A stretch of 64,000 nt of DNA from contig CANFXW010000002.1 of the NCBI GenBank assembly GCA_947451145.1, positions 62,001-126,000 on the forward strand. The letters are read 5' to 3'. Origin of the DNA: Sphingomonadaceae bacterium. GTDB taxonomy: Bacteria > Pseudomonadota > Alphaproteobacteria > Sphingomonadales > Sphingomonadaceae. Both the position numbers and the translations under genes were made by a program. The notes beneath the pieces were generated by a model. The model ran no database searches. It was given only the letters and a program-made list of their open reading frames with translations, and was not told the origin of the DNA. Shown piece after piece: positions 33,213 to 41,462 of the stretch; the first letter of the stretch is position 1, and every line of letters starts with the position of its first letter.

Positions 33213-34109
33213 TCAGCTTTCGGTTTCATCAGGGGTATGCGGCGGGTGCAGGCGGATGCGGGTGACGTGGCGCTCGTCACCAGCGGTCACCTCCAGCCGC
33301 CAACCGCTGTCATGTTCCAGCATGGTGCCCACGTCCGGCACCTGTTCGGCGAGCAGGAAGGCGAGGCCGCCCAGCGTATCAATATCTTCCTCAACCTGCG
33401 CGAGGCGGGGGTCGATGCGGGCGCCGACCTCTTCCAGTTCCACCCCGGCATCGGCATCCCACATGCCGGCCTCGAGCGGGATCAGCAGATCGGTGGGGGC
33501 ATCGTCGTGCTCGTCTTCAATATTGCCGACGATTTCCTCGACCAGATCCTCGATGGTGACGAGGCCTTCGGTGCCCGAATATTCGTTGAACACCACCGCG
33601 AGGTGCACGCGGCTGGCGCGCATATCGGCGAGCACATCCAGTGCCCCGCGCGATTGCGGCACGAACAGCGGCTGGCGCATCAGGCTGGTCCAGTCCTTCG
33701 GCGGGGCTTTCGATCCGGCGAGGTAGGGGAACACGTCCTTGATGTGGATCATGCCCTTCACCTCGTCGAGGCTGTCGGCATAGACGGGCATGCGGCTGTG
33801 GCCGTGTTCGGCGAAGGCGCTGACCAGTTCGTCCCAGGAAAGGCTGGTCGGCACGGCAACGATCTCGCGGCGCGGAATGGCGACGTCATCGGCATCGTTT
33901 TCGCTGAAATGGAGCAGGTTGCGCAGCATCTGCCGCTCGATCGGCGAAAGGTCACCGGCGGGGCCGCGCCCGTGATCTTCCTCATGCTCGTCGATGGCTT
34001 CTTCAAGCTGGGCGCGCAGGCTCTGGTCGTGGTTGATCCCCAGCAGGCCGCGGATCATGTCGCCCAGCGAGCGCCTACTGTCGCCTTCTCCGGTGGAGTT
34101 ATCGGCCAT
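33213..34109 (-). CDS. corC: CorC/HlyC-family CBS-domain protein
   Basis: 298 residues with no membrane segment. Two CBS motifs (VAIPRREIVAVPTSLSWDELVSAFAEHGHSRMPVYADSLDEVKGMIHIKDVFPYL; SRVHLAVVFNEYSGTEGLVTIEDLVEEIVGNIEDEHDD) and a C-terminal transporter-associated domain (IDTLGGLAFLLAEQVPDVG...VTRIRLHP). It normally follows ybeY in alphaproteobacteria, as here, and is linked to Mg/Co efflux or homeostasis. Confidence 0.92.
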   Translation of the reverse strand: MADNSTGEGDSRRSLGDMIRGLLGINHDQSLRAQLEEAIDEHEEDHGRGPAGDLSPIERQMLRNLLHFSENDADDVAIPRREIVAVPTSLSWDELVSAFAEHGHSRMPVYADSLDEVKGMIHIKDVFPYLAGSKAPPKDWTSLMRQPLFVPQSRGALDVLADMRASRVHLAVVFNEYSGTEGLVTIEDLVEEIVGNIEDEHDDAPTDLLIPLEAGMWDADAGVELEEVGARIDPRLAQVEEDIDTLGGLAFLLAEQVPDVGTMLEHDSGWRLEVTAGDERHVTRIRLHPPHTPDETES

Positions 34110-34154
34110 TATGGAAACAAATCCCCGATTCCGGCGCGCACAGTTGCAAACGCC

Positions 34155-34643
34155 TCAATCGCAATATGGATTGGCGATGCCCATGCTGGCAAGGGCCTTT
34201 ATCTCCAAAGCTTCCATTTCGGCGGCGTCTTGCGGCGATATTTCATGATCATAGCCGGCAAGGTGGAGCAGGCCGTGCACGATCAGGTGGCTGGCATGGT
34301 GTTCAAGGCTGACGCCCTTATCCGCCGCCTCGCGGTTGCAAGTTTCGAAAGCGAGCGCGATGTCGCCCAGCATTTCGGGCGGACCATCAGCGCTGAGGCC
34401 GAGCAGATCATCGCGCTCGAGCATCGGGAAGGAGAGCACATTGGTCGGCTTGTCCTTCGCCCGCCACTCGCGGTTGAGCGAGTGAACCTCGGCATCGGAG
34501 GTGAACAGCAGGCTGGCGGTGAGGCGCGGATTGGCCAGCTCCGGCGCGACCTCCGCCGCCGCCTCGGAGGCAGCGAGGGCGAGGTCAGCCCAGTCATGCG
34601 CGGGGGGCCAGGGGGATTCGATGTCGATTTCGAGCGAGAGCAT
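34155..34643 (-). CDS. ybeY: Endoribonuclease / rRNA maturation factor YbeY
   Basis: 162 residues. The zinc-binding triad motif HGLLHLAGYDHE is present, preceded by SLEHHASHLIV, and the N-terminal half has NREWRAKDKPTNVLSFPM, which is highly conserved. YbeY matures 16S rRNA 3' ends and acts in ribosome quality control. It sits between corC and phoH in the conserved block, but a TIR gene and a repeat separate it from phoH. Confidence 0.95.
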   Translation of the reverse strand: MLSLEIDIESPWPPAHDWADLALAASEAAAEVAPELANPRLTASLLFTSDAEVHSLNREWRAKDKPTNVLSFPMLERDDLLGLSADGPPEMLGDIALAFETCNREAADKGVSLEHHASHLIVHGLLHLAGYDHEISPQDAAEMEALEIKALASMGIANPYCD

Positions 34644-34669
34644 GGGGTGGGGCTAGGGCAGGGCGAGGC

Positions 34670-34694
34670 CTTCGACAAGCTCAGGCTGAGCGGG
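34670..34694. repeat. Single arm of the CTTCGACAGGCTCAG repeat family
   Basis: It begins CTTCGACAAGCTCAGGCTGA and ends GCGGG, matching one arm at 3854-3878 and 19096-19121. No complementary arm follows within about 100 bases, so this copy is half of the element. It sits at the junction between ybeY and the inserted TIR gene. Confidence 0.8.
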
Positions 34695-34737
34695 TGGGGG
34701 ATTGGGGTGGACGTTTGATTGTCAGGTCACGACAACA

Positions 34738-34765
34738 TTGCAGACATTCAAACTACTGCTACAAT
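34738..34765 (+). promoter_or_regulatory. Possible sigma-70 promoter of the TIR gene
   Basis: TTGCAG, 16 bases, then TACAAT (five of six bases of the -10 consensus). A transcript would start near 34772, the position of an in-frame GTG, and 18 bases before the ATG at 34790. The surrounding DNA is clearly more AT-rich than the flanking operon. Confidence 0.45.
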
Positions 34766-34789
34766 TCAAGTGTGAGACCATCAGATCGA

Positions 34790-35500
34790 ATGAAACTGCT
34801 GGAAGCGCTGGGCGCTGAGCTTCAAAAGCAATTCACATTTGACGAACTCGATTTGTATCTAAGCGCCGCTAGGCTTGCCGATCTTGCGCCGGGCGATCGA
34901 AGCAATTGTTACGGAAGCAAGCGGGTCTACGCGAGGAATCGCCTCGCGCCGGTGAGCGATACTGACCTTCTACAGCTTGCTGACGATCTTGGTTTAGGCG
35001 GCTTGGGCGCAATTGAGCGGGCGAATATTGCGACCGAGTCGTTGCCGCCGCGAAACTGGAAGAACACGACCAAGTTTCGTCTATTCATATCGCATATTTC
35101 GAAACACAAGAAGGTCGCGACGAGACTCAGAGATGCTTTGAGCCCGTTCGCGGTGGCAGGGTTTGTCGCCCACGAAGACATCCACCCTACTGCCCGATGG
35201 CAAACCGAGATTGAGCGCGGACTTGCGACTATGGATGCGCTGGTCGCCATCTTAACCCCCGGTTTCCGGGATAGCGTTTGGACAAATCAGGAGATCGGCT
35301 TCGCCTTGGGGCGAGGCACCAAGATTATCTCTTTGCGAATGGGCGAGGACCCGCCTGGCTTCATTTCGACGGAGCAAGCGATTCCGCAGCAACAACGCAT
35401 GGCTGTGGACATTGCGCCCGTTATCGTTGGTCTTCTATCAGACGATGAAAGAACCACGATGCGAATGGCGGAAGCAAGGCGCCTGAACAACTTAGAGTGA
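34790..35500 (+). CDS. TIR-domain protein with an N-terminal adaptor-like domain (candidate immune effector)
   Basis: 236 residues from the ATG at 34790; a GTG at 34772 would give 242. Residues 95-235 are a TIR fold: KFRLFISHISKHKKVATRLRDALSPFAVAGFVAHEDIHPTARWQTEIERGLATMDALVAILTPGFRDSVWTNQEIGFALGRGTKIISLRM. Glu168 in NQEIG occupies the place of the catalytic glutamate of TIR NAD-cleaving enzymes. Residues 1-90 (LEALGAELQKQFTFDELDLYLSAARL...NCYGSKRVYARNRLAPVSDTDLLQLADDLGL) form a small alpha/beta domain of the kind fused to effector domains in bacterial defence proteins; I do not recognise a named family. No ThsA-like, Argonaute or nucleotide cyclase gene is adjacent. It lies opposite to and inside the ybeY-phoH junction, and its codon use is less GC-biased. 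A defence role is inferred. Confidence 0.8.
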   Translation: MKLLEALGAELQKQFTFDELDLYLSAARLADLAPGDRSNCYGSKRVYARNRLAPVSDTDLLQLADDLGLGGLGAIERANIATESLPPRNWKNTTKFRLFISHISKHKKVATRLRDALSPFAVAGFVAHEDIHPTARWQTEIERGLATMDALVAILTPGFRDSVWTNQEIGFALGRGTKIISLRMGEDPPGFISTEQAIPQQQRMAVDIAPVIVGLLSDDERTTMRMAEARRLNNLE

Positions 35501-35568
35501 CGCTTGAGTCGGGAATGAATTAATCCCCAAGCCAATGGACCATTCAGCCCAAAACACCTCCCTCCAGC

Positions 35569-36588
35569 CTACCCATCCTTCCCCTCATAAGCCTCGACAA
35601 TCCGGCCAACAATCGGATGCCGCACAACATCGCTTGAGGTGAAGCGGGTTACAGCAATCCCCTCGATGCCTTCCAGCCTGCGCACCGCGTCGGCGAGGCC
35701 GCTCATCGCGTCGCCGCCGGGGATGTCGACCTGCCGGGGGTCGCCGCAGATCACCATGCGGCTGTTCTGGCCGAAGCGGGTGAGGAACATCTTCATCTGC
35801 GCCGGCGTGGTGTTCTGCGCCTCGTCGAGGATGACGAAGGCATCGGCCAGCGTGCGGCCGCGCATGAAGGCGATGGGGGCAATCTCGATCTCGCCGCTGG
35901 CGATGCGGCGCTCGACCTGTTCGGGCGGCATGCAATCGTTGAGAGCGTCGTAAAGCGGGCGCAGATAGGGATCGACCTTTTCCTTCATGTCACCCGGCAG
36001 AAAGCCGAGCCGCTCGCCCGCTTCAACTGCGGGGCGGCTGAGGATCAGGCGCTGGATCGAACCGTTCATCAGCTGCGAGACGGCCTGCGCCACCGCGACA
36101 TAGGTCTTGCCGGTGCCCGCTGGCCCGAGCGCGAAGATCATGTCGTTGCAGCTGAGCGCCTTCATATATTCGACCTGCGTGGCCGAGCGCGGCAGGATCA
36201 CCTTCTTGCGGGTGCGGATCATCACCGATGGGCTGCCCATGTCGCCCGTGACGATGCCTTCCAGCGTGGGCTCGTTCGACATGGCGATCAGCGATTCGAC
36301 TGCGCCGGCATCGAGCTCGTGGCCCGAAAGCAGCCGCTGGTGCATGGCTTTCAGCACCTCACGCGCGCGGGCGACCGAATCCGGCGCGCCCTCTATCTGG
36401 ATCTTGTTCCCGCGAGCCGCGATATAGACGCCTAGCCGGTTCTCCAGCTGGACCAGATTGGCATCAAACTGTCCGAACAGCGCGCCGAGGACGGCAGGCT
36501 CATCGAATTCCAGTTCTGCCCGTGCACGCTTTGGCGGTTCGGGCTTGAGATGCGTCACATTCTGTGCGCGAGCGGTCTTGCGGGTCAT
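35569..36588 (-). CDS. phoH: PhoH-family ATPase (YbeZ type)
   Basis: 339 residues. Walker A is [17 protein letters not shown]; Walker B is [43 protein letters not shown]. The N-terminal part has a KH-like element ([20 protein letters not shown]). PhoH/YbeZ partners YbeY in RNA metabolism. It is the middle gene of miaB-phoH-ybeY, separated from miaB by a repeat-rich 294-bp gap. Confidence 0.94.
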   Translation of the reverse strand: MTRKTARAQNVTHLKPEPPKRARAELEFDEPAVLGALFGQFDANLVQLENRLGVYIAARGNKIQIEGAPDSVARAREVLKAMHQRLLSGHELDAGAVESLIAMSNEPTLEGIVTGDMGSPSVMIRTRKKVILPRSATQVEYMKALSCNDMIFALGPAGTGKTYVAVAQAVSQLMNGSIQRLILSRPAVEAGERLGFLPGDMKEKVDPYLRPLYDALNDCMPPEQVERRIASGEIEIAPIAFMRGRTLADAFVILDEAQNTTPAQMKMFLTRFGQNSRMVICGDPRQVDIPGGDAMSGLADAVRRLEGIEGIAVTRFTSSDVVRHPIVGRIVEAYEGKDG

Positions 36589-36723
36589 GCGCTCCTTTCG
36601 AGAGGGGCTGCGAGCGGCGCAGCCACCGAGTTCAAGATAGGCGCGATAGTGTTACAGGCAAGCGACGGTTGGTGCTTGGCTGTGGAATGTTTTTGATTGT
36701 GGGCTGGGTGCAACATTTTTGTT

Positions 36724-36871
36724 CACGCGAAGGCGCGAAGGCGCGAAGGCGCAAAGAGGCCAGGCCGCGCCGCAGGCATTGTCGTTATAACTGTGAGCCA
36801 AATTGCGGGGCGAAGTGATTGATAGAGGCTTCGCCTAAGCTCTTCTTTGCGCCTTCGCGCCTTCGCGTGAG
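36724..36871. repeat. Inverted repeat built from an 8-bp unit between miaB and phoH
   Basis: The left arm 36724-36756 carries three tandem GAAGGCGC units ending CAAAG. The right arm 36845-36871 carries the complement (CTTTGCGCCTTCGCG...) with two units. About 90 bases separate them, including a short GAGGC-rich stretch. The rest of the 36589-36882 gap holds no gene. Confidence 0.85.
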
Positions 36872-36882
36872 TCAATTCAACG

Positions 36883-38202
36883 TCACACCGCCAACAAACG
36901 CCCACGCAGCGAATTCGGTCCGGCTTCCACCAACTCCACCTCAACCAGATCACCGATCTTCACATCGCCCTCAAAATAGACCGATTGCAGCCAAGGTGAC
37001 TTGCCCAGCCACTGCCCTTCGTGCCGCCCGGTGCGGTCAATCAGCACCTGACATTTGCGGCCCACCGAGGCCTGATTGAAGGCCAGACTGCTGACCTGAA
37101 GCGCCGCCTGCAGGCGCTGGAGCCGCTCGTCCATCACTTCAGGCGCGATCTGGTCGTCCATCGTCGCGGCGGGGGTGCCGGGGCGGGGGGAGTATTTGAA
37201 GCTGAAGCACTGGGCATAGCCGACATGGGCGACAAGGCTGAGCGTCTCTTCGAACTCGGCATCGCTCTCGCCCGGGAAGCCGACGATGAAATCGCCCGAT
37301 AGCGCAATGTCGCTCCGCACTGTGCGAGCGCGATCGAGCACCTTGAGGTAGCTTTCCACCGAGTGGCTGCGGTTCATCGCCTTCAGCACCCGGTCACTGC
37401 CCGACTGCACTGGCAGGTGGAGGAAGGGCATCAGCTTTTCGATCTCGCCGTGCGCCGCGATCAGGCCTTCGGTCATGTCATTGGGGTGGCTGGTGGTATA
37501 GCGGATGCGCTTCAGGGCGGGAATTTCCGCGAGATCGCGGATCAGGCCGTCGAGGCCCACACTGCGCCCCTTGGCATCCTCGCCAGTCCACGCATTCACA
37601 TTCTGCCCGACCAGGGTGATCTCCATCGCCCCGGCATCAGTCAGCCGCTGTGCCTCGGCGAGCAGATCGGCATAGGGGCGCGATACTTCAGCGCCGCGGG
37701 TATAGGGTACCACGCAATAGGTGCAGAACTTGTCGCAGCCTTCCTGCACGGTGAGGAAGGCGGATGGACCAACCTTGCGCCGCGCCGGCAGTTTGTCGAA
37801 CTTGGTCTCGGCGGGCATGTCGGTATCGACCGAGCGGCGGCCCGCGACGGCTTCCTCGATCATCGCCGGCAGCCGGTGATAGGCCTGCGGGCCGACGACC
37901 ATGGAGACTTCCGGCGCGCGGCGCATGATCTCTTCGCCCTCGGCCTGCGCGACACAGCCCGCAACAGCGATCAGCGGCGACTTGTTCTTGGAGAGCCTGC
38001 CGATGTCCGAATAGATCCGGTCCACGGCCTTTTCGCGGATGTGGCAGGTATTGAGCACCACCAGATCGGCATCCTCTCCCTCCGGCGCGGGGGTGATGCC
38101 CTGCGCGGCGAGCAGCTCGGCCATCCGCTCGCCATCATAGACGTTCATCTGGCAGCCGAAGCTTTTGACCCGGTAAGTTGAAGGAGGAGTCGAGGGGCGC
38201 AT
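36883..38202 (-). CDS. miaB: tRNA-2-methylthio-N6-dimethylallyladenosine synthase MiaB
   Basis: 439 residues. N-terminal UPF0004 domain (YRVKSFGCQMNVYDGERMAELLAAQG, with later cysteines in LNTCHIREKA and AGCVAQAEG), radical-SAM motif VQEGCDKFCTYCVVPYTRGAEVSRP, and a C-terminal TRAM domain (KCQVLIDRTGRHEGQWLGKSPWLQSVYFEG). It adds the methylthio group to position 37 of tRNAs. All six Fe-S cysteines are visible. It is divergent from the secreted-protein pair at 38344. Confidence 0.96.
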   Translation of the reverse strand: MRPSTPPSTYRVKSFGCQMNVYDGERMAELLAAQGITPAPEGEDADLVVLNTCHIREKAVDRIYSDIGRLSKNKSPLIAVAGCVAQAEGEEIMRRAPEVSMVVGPQAYHRLPAMIEEAVAGRRSVDTDMPAETKFDKLPARRKVGPSAFLTVQEGCDKFCTYCVVPYTRGAEVSRPYADLLAEAQRLTDAGAMEITLVGQNVNAWTGEDAKGRSVGLDGLIRDLAEIPALKRIRYTTSHPNDMTEGLIAAHGEIEKLMPFLHLPVQSGSDRVLKAMNRSHSVESYLKVLDRARTVRSDIALSGDFIVGFPGESDAEFEETLSLVAHVGYAQCFSFKYSPRPGTPAATMDDQIAPEVMDERLQRLQAALQVSSLAFNQASVGRKCQVLIDRTGRHEGQWLGKSPWLQSVYFEGDVKIGDLVEVELVEAGPNSLRGRLLAV

Positions 38203-38343
38203 GTTGCGCGAGCGCTTAGGCCAATCCGCGCCGGATGCAAAGCGCCAGACGTAGGTGGCTGTATAGGCAAATGATTCATGTTAGGTATTTATGATTCTTG
38301 CCGAATCGCAAGTAAACCGGGGCAAATTGGCGGCAATTCGAAA

Positions 38344-39201
38344 ATGAAACAGGGGAGATCACTATTTCTGGCCTTGGCCTTTGCCGTGCCTCTGGGTGCG
38401 GCAGTGGGCAATGCTCCTGCGATTGCGCAGCAGGCACAGGGCGGGATAGCGAGCCAGCTTGAGCTGGCGTTCTGGCAGTCCGTGATGGGCAGCGATGATC
38501 GCGCCCAGTATGAAGCCTATCTGGCGCAATTCCCCAATGGCACCTTTGCCCCGATCGCCCGGCTGAAGATCGCCGCGATTGACCGGCGCGCCAATCCTTC
38601 GCCGCCGGCTGTGGCGGTGGTGCAGGCAGTCCCGCAGACTGCGGCATCGCCTGCACCGGCTCCGGCCGCTCAGCCTGCGCCCCAGATCAGCGTCACATTA
38701 CCTGCCCAGTCCGCAGCCGTTGCGACAGCACCGGTGGCCACTGCTCCGGCCGCCGTTGCGCCAGCCAAACCGGCCGAGGCTGAAGCCGATGCCTTGCCGA
38801 ATTACCAGCAGCTGCACGATCTCGGCCAGACGCAGGGTCTGCGCAGCGACAAGCCGGTGCCCGCGCCAAAGCTGCCCAAGCGCCCCGACATGGCAGCGGT
38901 GCCCGCCGTGGCCCTGCCAGCGCAGTTCTGCTCGGCGGTTGAGCGCAACGCGTTTTATGACACCACCTACAAGTCTGCCATCGACCTTGCCGACGGCAAC
39001 AACCAGATGGCGATTGCCTATCTCAATGAAGTGCAGTCGCTTTATGATGCGGCAGGCAAGACATCCGATTTTGATCTGATGAACCTGCTTTCTGCCGAAG
39101 CCAAAGCCTATAAGCCGATTGCCGCAGACGCTTTTTCCGCCCGCACATCGATGGATTCGATTTTTCCGCGGCTGATGGCCGTGCCAATCGTCAAATGTTG
39201 A
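38344..39201 (+). CDS. Secreted protein of unknown function with an Ala/Pro-rich middle
   Basis: 285 residues from the ATG at 38344, with a Sec signal peptide (SLFLALAFAVPLGAAVGNAPAIA). After it comes LELAFWQSVMGSDDRAQYEAYLAQFPNGTFAPIARLKIAAI, a motif often found beside caspase-like or peptidoglycan-related domains in exported proteins. A low-complexity Ala/Pro/Val region (about 95-150) precedes a C-terminal domain (FCSAVERNAFYDTTYKSAIDLADGNNQMAIAYLNEVQSLYDAAGKTSDFDLMNLLSAEAKAY). I cannot name a function. It overlaps the next gene by 7 bp. Confidence 0.7.
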   Translation: MKQGRSLFLALAFAVPLGAAVGNAPAIAQQAQGGIASQLELAFWQSVMGSDDRAQYEAYLAQFPNGTFAPIARLKIAAIDRRANPSPPAVAVVQAVPQTAASPAPAPAAQPAPQISVTLPAQSAAVATAPVATAPAAVAPAKPAEAEADALPNYQQLHDLGQTQGLRSDKPVPAPKLPKRPDMAAVPAVALPAQFCSAVERNAFYDTTYKSAIDLADGNNQMAIAYLNEVQSLYDAAGKTSDFDLMNLLSAEAKAYKPIAADAFSARTSMDSIFPRLMAVPIVKC

Positions 39202-39686
39202 GGCGGGCCATGCGTGCTGCCGGCTGGATAGCTGCGCCTGCGCTGGTTCTATCGGCCAGCAACCAGGCCTATGCCGCACCCTGCTGGACGGCTCAGGCCA
39301 TCAACGGCGCGCGGGTCCACGAATTGCAGGTTATGCTGATGACTGTCGGCCTGCGCTGCAAGGCGGCGGGAATGGACATTCGCGCCAGCTACGAGAATTT
39401 CGAAGTGGCGCAAAGCAAGGCGCTGACCGAGGCAGACAAGGCAATCCGCCTGCACTTTGGCGCCGACGCCAGCAAGGCCGGGCGCAGCGACTATAACGTT
39501 TACATGACCCGGCTGGGCAATCTCTATGGCACGGGCCGCACCGATGTGAGCAGCTGCAAGCTGTTCAAGTCGCTTGCCGATAGCCTCGCCAAGCCTTCGG
39601 CGAGCGGGGACGATCTTTCGGCACGATCAATGGAAGTCATCCGCGATCCGCAACTGGACGCGCCGAGGTGCCCGGCCAGGCGGTAG
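39195..39686 (+). CDS. Secreted protein of unknown function
   Basis: 163 residues from the ATG at 39195 (39210 is an alternative). A signal peptide (MRAAGWIAAPALVLSASNQAYA) is followed by CWTAQAINGARVHELQVMLMTVGLRCKAAGMDIRASYENFEVAQSKALTEADKAIRLHF...NVYMTRLGNLYGTG, with four cysteines likely to form disulfides. The gene overlaps the previous one, so the two products probably act together in the periplasm. This pair interrupts the miaB-plsC neighbourhood. Confidence 0.7.
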   Translation: MLRRAMRAAGWIAAPALVLSASNQAYAAPCWTAQAINGARVHELQVMLMTVGLRCKAAGMDIRASYENFEVAQSKALTEADKAIRLHFGADASKAGRSDYNVYMTRLGNLYGTGRTDVSSCKLFKSLADSLAKPSASGDDLSARSMEVIRDPQLDAPRCPARR

Positions 39687-39691
39687 CCGCG

Positions 39692-40453
39692 CTAGGTCAA
39701 CTCCGCCAGCAATGCCCCGCGCGCAGAGCCTGCCATTGCTTTGCGATCCGCCAGCGCCGGGCCTTCCAGAGGTGCAAGAAACCGCACGGTCACTTTCACC
39801 GCACGGCCCCGGGCAAGTATGCGCAGGAAGTTCGTCACGCCGTGTTCGGTTCCGATCCAGGCAATTTCTGCGGCCTCGCTGCCATAGTCGAGCAGCACCG
39901 GGATCACGCGGACATCAGCAGGCACCGGCTCGAGCGCCGAGAGCAGCGAGCTCTTGAAGGGCAACAGGCCAGTGCCGTCGCTGGTGGTGCCTTCGGGAAA
40001 GATGGTCAGCGCGCCGGTATCCTGCACGGCAAGCCGCACCGCTTCGATCTGTGCGGTAACACTGGTGCGGTCATGCCGGGCGATAAACACCGTGTCGTTC
40101 ATCGCACAAAGATGCTTGATCAGCGGAATTGCGCTCAGTCCGTCATGCCCGACGAAAGCGGAGCCGCAGGCGGTGGCGATAGCGGGAATGTCGATCCAGC
40201 TGACGTGGTTGGCGATCAGGAAGGCATTGCCGCGCGGACGCTCACCCTCAACGGTCAGCTCCACCCCGGCAAACCAGGTCACACTCCACAGGAATACGCG
40301 CGGCCAGGGGTTGGGCATGCGCAGCAGGTGCCAGAGATAATAGAGCGGCACGCAAGCGATCAGCGACGCCAGCAGGGCGGAAATGCGCAGGACAATACGC
40401 AGGCCGCCAATCAGGCCAAAGCGCTGGGGCTTATCGACCGCCAGCACGGCCAT
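39692..40453 (-). CDS. plsC: 1-acyl-sn-glycerol-3-phosphate acyltransferase (PlsC-like)
   Basis: 253 residues. An N-terminal membrane helix (LRISALLASLIACVPLYYLWHLL) precedes the acyltransferase motifs: FLIANHVSWIDIPAI (NHx4D), FIARHD, and IFPEGTTSDGTGLLPFKSSLL. It acylates lysophosphatidic acid in the inner membrane; a role on ornithine lipids or other acceptors is possible, since several homologs occur per genome. Its start overlaps the fur stop by one base. Confidence 0.88.
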   Translation of the reverse strand: MAVLAVDKPQRFGLIGGLRIVLRISALLASLIACVPLYYLWHLLRMPNPWPRVFLWSVTWFAGVELTVEGERPRGNAFLIANHVSWIDIPAIATACGSAFVGHDGLSAIPLIKHLCAMNDTVFIARHDRTSVTAQIEAVRLAVQDTGALTIFPEGTTSDGTGLLPFKSSLLSALEPVPADVRVIPVLLDYGSEAAEIAWIGTEHGVTNFLRILARGRAVKVTVRFLAPLEGPALADRKAMAGSARGALLAELT

Positions 40454-40899
40454 TATTCGGTGCCTTTACCCCCGGCTGGCACATCGCGCACCAGCTTGAC
40501 CCCGAACAGTTCCATGCGATGGTCGACGAGCCGGTAGCCGAGCTTCTCGGCGATCTGGCGCTGCAGGGCCTCCAATTCAGGATCGACGAATTCGATGACC
40601 TTGCCGGTTTCGACATCGATCATGTGATCGTGATGCGCCTCCGGGCTGGCTTCATAGCGCGCGCGGCCATCGCCGAAATCATGGCGATCAAGGATACCGG
40701 CCTCTTCGAACAGACGGACGGTGCGATAGACCGTCGCGATGGAAATGCCGGAATCGATGGCGCTCGCCCGCTCGTGCAGCTTATCGACATCCGGGTGATC
40801 GGTGCTGTCGGACAGGACGCGGGCGATCACCCGGCGCTGCTCGGTAATCCGCAGACCGCGTTCTGCGCAAAGGGCCTCGATATCGATGGTTTGATGCAC
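40453..40899 (-). CDS. fur: Fur-family metal-responsive repressor
   Basis: 148 residues. Winged-helix core: RITEQRRVIARVLSDSTDHPDVDKLHERASAIDSGISIATVYRTVRLFEEAGILDRHDFGDGRARYE; metal site region EAHHDHMIDVETGKVIEFVDPELEAL. The C-terminal CxxC zinc pairs of E. coli Fur are absent, as in many alphaproteobacterial Fur/Mur proteins, so iron or manganese may be the ligand. It is coupled to plsC. Confidence 0.92.
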   Translation of the reverse strand: MHQTIDIEALCAERGLRITEQRRVIARVLSDSTDHPDVDKLHERASAIDSGISIATVYRTVRLFEEAGILDRHDFGDGRARYEASPEAHHDHMIDVETGKVIEFVDPELEALQRQIAEKLGYRLVDHRMELFGVKLVRDVPAGGKGTE

Positions 40900-40921
40900 T
40901 TAGGTTCGCCACAAATGAAAA

Positions 40922-40949
40922 GCCTGACAGGATATTAGTCCCGTCAGGC
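40922..40949 (-). terminator. Rho-independent terminator between mucR and fur
   Basis: On the minus strand GCCTGACGGGA pairs with TCCTGTCAGGC around a six-base loop, followed by TTTTC. It lies 34 bases after the mucR stop and just before the fur start, so mucR is probably monocistronic and fur has a separate promoter nearby. Confidence 0.75.
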
Positions 40950-40982
40950 AATTCTGCAAACAGTCTTGCTAGTAAGGCTGGC

Positions 40983-41462
40983 TTACTTCGCCTTGGGCGG
41001 GCGGCCGCGCTTTGCGGGAGCCTTGGCGGGGACAACCTTCTTGGGCATCTTAGTGCCGGGCTTGCGGCCCAGACCGATCTTCTTCGCCAGATCACGGCGA
41101 CGGTCGGCATAGTTCGGCGCGACCACCGGGTGATCGGCAGCCAGGTTCCACTTGGCGCGATATTCATCAACGGTCATGCCGTGGTGCGTGGTCAGGTGGC
41201 GCTTGAGCATCTGCAGTTCCATGCCGCAGTCCATGCAGACAACCTTGTCCGGCTTGACAGAAGCGCGGGCCGTGACGGCAGGCTTGAGCGGCGCAGCTTC
41301 AGGAGCGGCAGGCGCACCAAGCGCGGCGAGCGATGCGTAAACATTGCTGATAAGTGCAGTAACTTCTTCAACAGTAACATTATTGTTGCTTACATGTGCA
41401 GCAACAATGTCTGAAGTCAGCGTGATGAGGGTTTCGTTCATGTCACCCTGAGGATTTTCCAT
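40983..41462 (-). CDS. mucR: MucR/Ros-family zinc-finger regulator with a C-terminal AT-hook
   Basis: 159 residues (an ATG at 41441 would give 152). The Ros/MucR core CMDCGMELQMLKRHLTTHHGMTVDEYRAKWNLAADHPVVAPNYADRRRDLAKKIGLGRK contains the C2H2 zinc site. The tail (KMPKKVVPAKAPAKRGRPPKAK) ends in an AT-hook-like KRGRPPK, an addition beyond the usual MucR. MucR proteins are H-NS-like gene silencers and exopolysaccharide/motility regulators. The 174-bp upstream gap is AT-rich. Confidence 0.92.
   Translation of the reverse strand: MENPQGDMNETLITLTSDIVAAHVSNNNVTVEEVTALISNVYASLAALGAPAAPEAAPLKPAVTARASVKPDKVVCMDCGMELQMLKRHLTTHHGMTVDEYRAKWNLAADHPVVAPNYADRRRDLAKKIGLGRKPGTKMPKKVVPAKAPAKRGRPPKAK

Noticed and set aside
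34790..35500. Assigning the TIR gene to Thoeris or a short Argonaute system
   Set aside because: No ThsA-like, Argonaute or cyclase gene is adjacent; neighbours are ybeY and phoH.
36724..36871. CRISPR array
   Set aside because: The units are 8 bp with no spacers, and the two arms are inverted complements.
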